Source of the DNA: Salvia splendens
Lineage: Eukaryota; Streptophyta; Magnoliopsida; Lamiales; Lamiaceae
Length of the DNA: 64,000 nucleotides
Direction: 5' to 3'
Assembly (NCBI RefSeq): GCF_004379255.2
Contig: NC_056052.1
Coordinates: 6,076,001-6,140,000, forward strand
The notes below the pieces were generated by a model. That model saw only the letters and a list, made by a program, of their open reading frames with translations, did no database searches and had not been told where the DNA came from. A program made the translations under genes and the position numbers. Positions 57,817 through 64,000 of the stretch are shown piece after piece (within the stretch, counting starts at the first letter, position 1; each line of letters starts with the position of its first letter).

Positions 57817-57913
57817 CTCTTAATTCATCCTCATTTCACACACAACTACACATCTCTTCTTCCTAAATCATCTTCATTTCCTCTCCAATTTTCATCTAAC
57901 ATCTCATCACAAA

Positions 57914-59055
57914 ATGTCCGGCGACGGAAACTCCGGCGGCTCCGGCTCGTGGGATCTCAACGCGTTCGGCGACTGGGGGAACATGTACAACACATTGGGT
58001 GGTTCCGGTTCGTCGACACCGGGCACCCAAGGTTCGTCGACTCCGACGGGTACCAACCACCTAATTTTGATGTGGATGCATACACTCGTCCCTCCGCCCC
58101 GCGGTATTCGCAGGGACTCTCCCAAATTAGGGAGGATTATCCGGTTCAACCCACTCTGGAAGACGGCCGAGCCGAGGGAGAAGGCCGAGGCAGGGGAAGT
58201 TCCAGGGCGGAGGCGGACGAGGAGGAGGAGGATCTAGGCTGGCATCCGTACGGCCCCAAAGAAATGCTGGCGGTGTACAACGCATGGATCAGCGTCTCGT
58301 ACAATCCCATCGTCGGGAATCAACAACCCGGGAAGTGCTTCTGGGAAAAGGTCACTGAGGCCTACCACGAGATTAAGCCGAAAAAGACCCGCCGCCGCAC
58401 ATATAAGATGTTCCACGCTCACTATGACCGAGTCGACAGAGAGGTCAAACGATTCTGCGCCATCTACAAGCATGAAGCGGCTCAGTACCAAAGCGGAGCC
58501 ACGGGAGCCGACATTCTGAGGTCGGCTTTGCGGGTCTACTTCGAAGACACCGGCAAACAATTCAAATATGTCGATGTTTGGGAGGTCGTCAGGGACGAGG
58601 AAAGGTGGGCCGGCGGTGTGCGGTCCAGCTCGGGCTCAACCTCAAAGTGCACGAAGCACACGACGAGTGGCCAATACTCGTCTGGTGAGGGCGGTTTGGG
58701 CAGCGGGCCACAAGAGTTTGCCTTGCAGGAGGAAGAGACCCCGACAGATGATGCCGGGGGGTCCTCGCGTGGGCGCCGTTGGCCGCAAGGGAGAAGTGCG
58801 GCGAAGGAGGCTAAAGGGAGGAGGGGCCGAGCCGAAACAAGCCAGGCGGGCTCGGGCTCGGGGGGACCCTCGAACTCCCTTATGTCCATGTACATGACCG
58901 CCACAATGGCGGACACTTCCCGCTTTACGCCCACCCAATACCAAGCCTGGCTTAACGGAGTTACGTTTATGGCGGCACAACTTGGCATTCCGCCTCCTCA
59001 AGGCTTCGGTGCACCTCAACTGCCTCCTACGGGGGATGATTCGCCGGCGGAGTAG
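57914..59055 (+). pseudogene. Harbinger ORF1, Myb/SANT-like DNA-binding protein with one frameshift
   Basis: Starts MSGDGNSGGSGSWDLN at 57914 and shifts frame near 58042-58046. There the deleted relative at about 1316 has one more base and stays in register (YQPPYFDVDAY against YQPPNFDVDAY). After the shift it is open to 59055. The second part contains a trihelix-like domain (about residues 95-190: WHPYGPKEMLAVYNAWIS.., GNQQPGKCFWEKV.., YKMFHAHYDRVDREVKRF). A low-complexity linker and a C-terminal helix (about MYMTATMADTSRFTPTQYQA) follow. In PIF/Pong-type transposons ORF1 binds the element ends and helps the transposase. Host proteins annotated NAM-associated derive from this family. Confidence 0.82.
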
Positions 59056-59809
59056 TTTTTTTTTATTTTCTATAAAATTGTATTTTAAATTATGTCATTT
59101 TTATTTTTTTTGGATTTTAATTATGTCTTTTTTTATTTTTTTGAATTTTAAGTTGTATTTTTTATGTTGTAATTTTATTTTATTTTTAATGAAGTGAGTT
59201 TTTTTTTAATAGAATTTGGTTGGAAATAAAAATAAAAAATGAAATTGAATGAATAGTAATTTAAGGGATGGTTTAAGGGACGGTTAAGGGACGGAGGGTT
59301 GCAAGTTCCGTCCCTTAGTTAAGGGATGGAGTAAAAAAGTACAGTGGGTCCCGCGAATAGTAATTTAAGGGACGGTTAAGGGACGATATAGTGACAGCGT
59401 TGTGGTTGGCCTGATGTTAGTATACTGTAGTGCATAATGAAATATTAAGGATAAAAAACAAATAAATGATGTGTGATAAGGTGGCCCATAATCCATTTAT
59501 TTCCTTTATAGCATCCCCATCCGTGCTCTTGCCAATGAGCACGGACGTGGGCCCGGACCCACTTTTACTCCCTGCTCTTAGGCAAGAGCACAACACCCAC
59601 ACCCGTGCTCTTCCGCAAGGACAAGCTCAAGGGTCCCACCATTCTATTATTCAATTTAAATAAAAACATTTCCACAAAATTAAAATGCATTAAAAATATC
59701 CGGAATGCTATTACAAATTACAAAAAAATTAAAAATTACATAATTAAAATCCTAAAAATTTAAAAGTACATAATTAAAATCTTAAAAATTAAAAATTACA
59801 TAATTAAAT

Positions 59810-61117
59810 TCATAAAATAAAAAAAACCCATTTCTCGTGGTCGAATTTCACCCAAATGTATTTGATTAGGTCTTCTTGTAGCTCAATGTGGGCTCGGGTA
59901 TCGCGCATTGTGTTCCTTGTTTCGATCCTCTCGCCCACCGTCGTATGCACACCTCGGCGTGGGGAAGACCTCGCGGTTGAGCTTCCGGCTTCATCCTCGT
60001 TGTAAAAGCTAGCTGACATCGGTCCTTCGTCAGTTATAATCATGTTGTGCAAGATAATACATACGTACATGAAGTCGGCGATATTTTTCACGTACCACAG
60101 CCGAGACGGGACCTTCACAATGTTGAATCGGTCTTGAAGGATCCCAAAAGCTCTTTCGACGTCTTTCCGAGCGGACTCTTGACGTTGTGCAAAAAGAACC
60201 CGTCTCGGGTCTTGCGGGTTGCTGAGCGTCTTCACGAAAGTCGACCACCTTGGGTAGATACCATCAGCGAGATAGTAACCCATGTGGTATGCATTTCAGT
60301 TGAAGGTGAAGTCGATCACCGGTGCTACACCATTCAAAACATCATTGAAGAGTGGTGAAGAATAGAGCACATTCAAGTCGTTGTTGGATCCGGCAATACC
60401 AAAATATGCATGCCAAATCCATAGGCGGTAGTCGGCGACCGCTTCAAGGATAAGTGTTGGGCCGCCGCCTTTGTGGCTGCTTAAGTGTTGCCCCCTCCAA
60501 GCAGTCGGACAATTCTTCCACCTCCAGTGCATGCAGTCAATGCTGCCAAGCATACCGGGAAAACCATGGACGGTTTCGTGAAGACGAAGCAACCGTTAGC
60601 AATCATCGGTGGTGGGTGCCCGAAGGAATTCCTCACCGAAAGTTGAACGAATGCCGTCGCAAAAATTTTTAAGGCAAAGGATTCCAGTTGACTCACCGAC
60701 ATGCAAATACTCGTCCAAGAGGTCAGCCGTTTGCCCAGTAGCAAGTTGTCGGATGGCACACGTACACTTCTGCAACGCCGAGAGACTTTGCCGACCGGTT
60801 GCGTCTGTACTTGTTTGAAAGTATTCAACACGGGCGGATAATGTGTTGACAATACGCATAAACAAGCGTTTTGACATGAGAAAACGGCGCCGAAAGTAAT
60901 CTTCCGGAAACTGTGGCTGGTCGGAAAAATAGTCGGCAACCAGCCTTTCGTTGGCTCCCTCCCGGTCACGATGGATGTAGCGGCGAGTTGATCTAGTAGG
61001 TCGAGGAGGAGGGGCGGGGGTATTCGCGGTGACATAGGCTTCATAGGCGGCACAATATTGTTCATAGTATTCTTGTTCTTCGCGCTCCGCTTCCGCAATG
61101 AGATTGGTGAAATCCAT
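59810..61117 (-). pseudogene. PIF/Harbinger transposase (DDE_4) with two nonsense codons
   Basis: A single reading frame of 436 codons on the minus strand from an ATG at 61117, interrupted by stop codons at 60596-60598 (after PTTDDC) and 60296-60298 (after IDFTFN). There is no frameshift. The N-terminal third is acidic with a proline-rich piece, then FRRRFLMSKRLFMRIVNTLS, the helix-turn-helix-like lead of plant PIF transposases. Catalytic residues are visible: the first D in LGSIDCMHW, the second in GSNNDLNVL and the E in ARKDVERAFGILQ. Intact plant copies have a coding base at each stop, so both look like single substitutions. Domesticated relatives such as ALP1 share this fold. Confidence 0.92.
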
Positions 61118-61226
61118 TTGAGAGGGTTTGAGTGAGAGAGGAAGATGTAGATAAGTTGTATGAAAAAATATGAATGAGATATGAATGAGAGATGATTTGA
61201 TGTGAAAAATAGATGATAAATGTGTG

Positions 61227-61234
61227 TATTTATA
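61227..61234 (-). promoter_or_regulatory. TATA box of the transposase
   Basis: TATAAATA on the minus strand about 110 bp upstream of the ATG at 61117. The spacing is similar to that in the ORF1 element. Confidence 0.55.
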
Positions 61235-61795
61235 GATGATTTTGGGAATAAAAAAATCAAAAAAATTCCAGAAAAATTACAGAAAAACGGTAAAAAAGCG
61301 GCCATATTTTTGGGAATCTGATTTTTTTTTTAATTTTTGGTATTATTTTAGATTTAAAAAAAAAGAATTTCCAATGGAAATGCCGTTGGCCAATTAGAAT
61401 GCGCCACGTCAGCTGCTCGCTGGCACGGACGTGCTCGATGCATCGAGCAGCGCCGCACCAGCGGCGAGAGCGTAGCGGCGGACAGAGGGTGTCGTGCCGC
61501 TGACACGGACCGACGAACGCCGTCCTTCAACCGCTGCGGATGCTCTTATGCCGTGATTAGTTCCAACTAATTCAATACTCCAAGACGAATGTAGGTGGCG
61601 TCAGAGTTGGAGTTGGAGTTGGAGTCAGGGTTGGGGTCGGTTCGGGGTCCACTACTGGCTCACGAAGGCCAGAATGCTAGTACTCTCATTCTAAGTGACT
61701 TGTTTTCACATTCTAATTGATACATTTTCTACTATGAAAATATCATTATTTCTACTTTATCATCTCTCTTCTGTTTTATTTTTTTCTTCATTCAA

Positions 61796-62147
61796 TTCCT
61801 CCGTCCCATAGAAATAAGACTAAATTTACTTTTTCGTCCATCCCATATAAATAGTCCATATTCATTTATAGAAACATTTTTCTCCTTATATGTTACTTTA
61901 TCATTTACGGACCTCACCATCCACTACTTTATTTTAATTACTGCCTCCGTTCCACTCAAGATATCCACATTTTTAGTGACACGAGAGGAATTTATTTTCA
62001 AATATAGAAAGTGGACCATCTTGAGTAGGACAAATTAAAAAAAAAGATTGATATCTTGAATCATTCGGAGAGAGTATTTTTTTTTCTCTATTATTTTACC
62101 AATTACATATTAAAACTCGTGTTATCTCTAATTAGTCACGGAGGGAG
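61796..62147. mobile_element. Stowaway-like MITE, host of a nested MITE
   Basis: TCCTCCGTCCCATAGAAATAAG at the left and GTCACGGAGGGAG at the right, with a TA at 62148-62149. The left boundary is fuzzy because no TA precedes it. Without the nested element it would be about 216 bp. Confidence 0.65.
61941..62074. mobile_element. nested Stowaway-like MITE
   Basis: CTGCCTCCGTTCCACTCAAGATATC at the left pairs with GATATCTTGAATCATTCGGAGAGAG at the right. TA flanks at 61939-61940 and 62075-62076. It interrupts the element at 61796-62147. Confidence 0.82.
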
Positions 62148-62685
62148 TATGGACATAGGGAACATTATTTAGGTTTTTTAATTTGCTGCCGACCTTAAAA
62201 TGCGGCAGTTAACTGTTGATTCATAATTCATTTCTTTATGAAACTAGGGGAATTCAATCAAATGTTGTGATTTATTTGGCAAACTTTATTGGACGACGTT
62301 GTTTTTGTCCACATAGATATTTCGGTTGCCACAGAAACGGTGATTTCACCAAAATAAAAAATATGAATAATTGCGAATTTACCAAGTATTGTATTATTGT
62401 TCCGTTAAACTTGACAATTTGGGTAAAAAACTTCACAATTAATTAATAAATAATAATAATAGTAAAAGAAAATTAAAAGAAAATGAAAAATCATTGCGCA
62501 GAAGTTGTTGAATGGATGGCAACATGTTATTCAATTCACCTCCACAAAATCCCAAGTTCAGTTTATCCATTCAATACTACTTGCTCTCTCAGCTCACTCT
62601 CAGCAACAAAAATCAACGCCACCACCTTAAATTAACTTAATCTTCTTCCCTATAATCCTCTCCAAATCAATCCCATAATCTCAGA

Positions 62686-64000
62686 ATGATTGCAAATCTC
62701 TCTTTATCCCCTCACCAATTCGCCAGATTCAGCACCTCACGAATACCCATTTCCGATTTTCCCCCCAAATCCAAAACCCCTAATTTATTCAAACCTCTAT
62801 CTTCTTCGCCATGCTCAATAATTCACAGAGATAGTCCGATTCTCTTCAGGAGCAGAGGATTACGAGATGCTGCAAGGAAAAAGTTTCGAACTTGCGCGAT
62901 TGGCGGGCTTGATTTTGGTGCGTTCGAGAGCGCTCAATCAGTTCTCGAAGCAGCTGCGGTTTTGACTGCAATCATCGTAGTTCACGAAAGCGGCCATTTC
63001 TTCGCAGCTTATCTTCAGGGGATTCATGTGAGTAAATTTGCAGTTGGTTTTGGTCCGATTTTAGCTAAATTCAATTCCAAAAATGTTGAGTATTCACTTA
63101 GGGCTATCCCTCTCGGTGGATTTGTTGCGTTTCCTGATAATGATCCCGATAGCGATATCCCTGCCGATGATGTGAATTTGCTGAAAAATAGGCCGATTTT
63201 CGACAGGGTTGTTGTGATTTCTGCTGGTGTGATTGCCAACATTGTGTTTGCTTATGTTATCATCTTTGCACAAGTACTGTTTGTTGGATTGCCTGTGCAA
63301 GAATCGTTCCCCGGTGTGCTTGTGCCGGAGGTGAGGCCGTTTTCGGCCGCCTCAAGAGACGGTTTGTTGCCCGGTGATGTGATTTTAGGCCTAAATGATG
63401 TTGAGCTTTCAAGAACCGGTCCTAATTTGGTTTCTGAGGTAGTTGACGTGATTAGGAATAGCCCGAATAGGAAGGTAGTGTTCAAAATTGGAAGGGGGGG
63501 TGAGAATGTGAAGATCAATATCACCCCGGATAAGAATGTGGATGGCACCGGGAGGATTGGAGTTCAGTTATCGCCTAATGTGAAGCTCACAAAGGTTAAA
63601 CCGAGGGATCTGTTTGAGGTGTTCCGTTTCTCTGGCCGTGAGTTTTGGGGTTTGTCATCTAATGTGTTGGACAGTTTGAAGCAGACATTCATGAATTTCT
63701 CCCAGTCTGCTAGTAAGGTTTCTGGGCCCGTTGCCATTATAGCCGTTGGTGCAGAAGTTGCAAAGTCAAACACTGATGGCCTTTACCAATTCGCGGCTAT
63801 TTTGAATCTGAATCTCGCTGTGATAAACATTCTGCCTCTGCCTGCTTTGGATGGTGGATCGTTGACATTCCTCCTGATAGAAGCAGCTAGAGGCGGGAGG
63901 AAGCTCCCGTTTGAGTTGGAGCAGCGGATCATGTCATCTGGGATTATGCTGGTTATAGTCCTCGGGGTTTTCCTTCTTGTTCGTGACACGTTAAACCTGG
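62686..64000 (+). CDS. ARASP: ARASP-type chloroplast site-2 metalloprotease (5' part)
   Basis: Open from the ATG at 62686 to the window end: 438 codons without an intron. The C-terminus lies outside. Residues 1 to about 70 are rich in S, P, R and K and lack acidic clusters, as in chloroplast transit peptides. Membrane span 1 (about 88-110) carries the zinc-binding HESGH at residues 100-104. PLGGFVAFPDNDP follows, then a second span, a PDZ domain (about 200-290, with GLLPGDVILGLNDVEL), and the second active-site motif LPLPALDGGS, in which D389 would be the third zinc ligand. A final span, SSGIMLVIVLGVFLLVRD, reaches the edge. ARASP-type proteases sit in the plastid envelope and are needed for chloroplast development in Arabidopsis. 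The motifs are intact and the gene is probably functional. Confidence 0.94.
   Translation, partial: MIANLSLSPHQFARFSTSRIPISDFPPKSKTPNLFKPLSSSPCSIIHRDSPILFRSRGLRDAARKKFRTCAIGGLDFGAFESAQSVLEAAAVLTAIIVVHESGHFFAAYLQGIHVSKFAVGFGPILAKFNSKNVEYSLRAIPLGGFVAFPDNDPDSDIPADDVNLLKNRPIFDRVVVISAGVIANIVFAYVIIFAQVLFVGLPVQESFPGVLVPEVRPFSAASRDGLLPGDVILGLNDVELSRTGPNLVSEVVDVIRNSPNRKVVFKIGRGGENVKINITPDKNVDGTGRIGVQLSPNVKLTKVKPRDLFEVFRFSGREFWGLSSNVLDSLKQTFMNFSQSASKVSGPVAIIAVGAEVAKSNTDGLYQFAAILNLNLAVINILPLPALDGGSLTFLLIEAARGGRKLPFELEQRIMSSGIMLVIVLGVFLLVRDTLNL

Larger units (their letters stand above)
57536..59411 (+). mobile_element. PIF/Harbinger-type element carrying only ORF1
   Basis: 1876 bp. The left terminus GGCCACCCGCAACGC and the complement of the right terminus (GGCCAACCACAACGC) match at 12 of 15 positions. 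TGA occurs on both sides (57533-57535 and 59412-59414), a three-base duplication, although PIF elements usually show TWA. It contains a palindromic ACGGTAATATTACCGTT, a TATA box, ORF1 and an AT-rich tail with repeated AAGGGACGG. There is no transposase frame. A second partial 5' end at 57319 comes from the tandem duplication. Confidence 0.8.
59509..61545 (-). mobile_element. PIF/Harbinger element carrying the transposase
   Basis: 2037 bp flanked by TTA (59506-59508 and 61546-61548), the canonical PIF/Harbinger duplication. Ends are TAGCATCCCCATCCG and the complement of the right end, GAGCATCCGCAGCGG. A minus-strand transposase gene fills most of it. Subterminal sequences are shared with the non-autonomous copy at 25694-27535. 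It starts only 97 bp after the ORF1-only element ends. Confidence 0.9.
61549..62685. other. intergenic and 5' flank of the ARASP-type gene
   Basis: Contains GGAGTTGGAGTT-type short repeats near 61605, two nested MITEs (listed) and the AT-rich upstream region of the protease gene. No other coding region supported. Confidence 0.5.

Noticed and set aside
58536..59019. Long minus-strand frames opposite ORF1
   Set aside because: They are shadows of the GC-rich linker of ORF1, with no recognisable domain.

Overview
The window is nuclear DNA of a eudicot plant. It has AT-rich intergenic and intron sequence, GT-AG introns that rebuild plant-specific proteins exactly in frame, and many TA-flanked Stowaway-type MITEs. 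An asterid of the mint order is my guess, but nothing here proves it. No rRNA, tRNA or CRISPR array was seen.

Eight host genes could be read. In order they are: an MIKC*-type MADS-box gene (minus, 7211-10745); a small membrane-anchored proline-rich protein (plus, 15307-15780); PEX22, the peroxisomal anchor of the ubiquitin-conjugating enzyme PEX4 (plus, 18306-23725, 8 exons); a SYP13-type Qa-SNARE syntaxin (minus, 24770-30278, 13 exons); a VUP-like 'vascular-related unknown protein' gene (minus, 42268-43256, 3 exons); two tandem glutamate-receptor-like channels of the GLR3 clade (minus, 44676-48486 and 53077-56793, 6 exons each, same exon plan); and the 5' part of an ARASP-type chloroplast site-2 protease (plus, 62686 to the window end). 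For every spliced model the exon lengths sum to a whole number of codons. From memory, Arabidopsis GLR3.5, GLR3.7 and ARASP lie close together on chromosome 2, and VUP1 and PEX22 close together on chromosome 3, so the gene order looks partly conserved.

Between the genes the DNA is mostly mobile or duplicated. At 3.4-5.9 kb and 12.3-15.0 kb are two diverged direct copies of one roughly 2.5 kb block, flanking the MADS gene. A complete, young Ty1/copia retrotransposon lies at 34038-39308 (minus). It has 221/222 bp LTRs, a TCATT target duplication and two frameshifts, both at runs of seven C/G. At 57.2-61.5 kb two PIF/Harbinger-type elements sit side by side: one carries only the Myb/SANT-like ORF1, the other only a transposase with two nonsense codons. 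Internally deleted relatives lie at about 0.8-1.65 kb and at 25694-27535, the latter with a 1173-bp Mutator-type foldback element nested inside it.

The most interesting structure is in the syntaxin gene. Its last intron holds a second, decayed copy of the membrane-anchor exon with an intact 3' splice site, plus the nested transposons, upstream of the exon that still encodes the anchor. Use of the decayed exon would give a SNARE without a membrane anchor.
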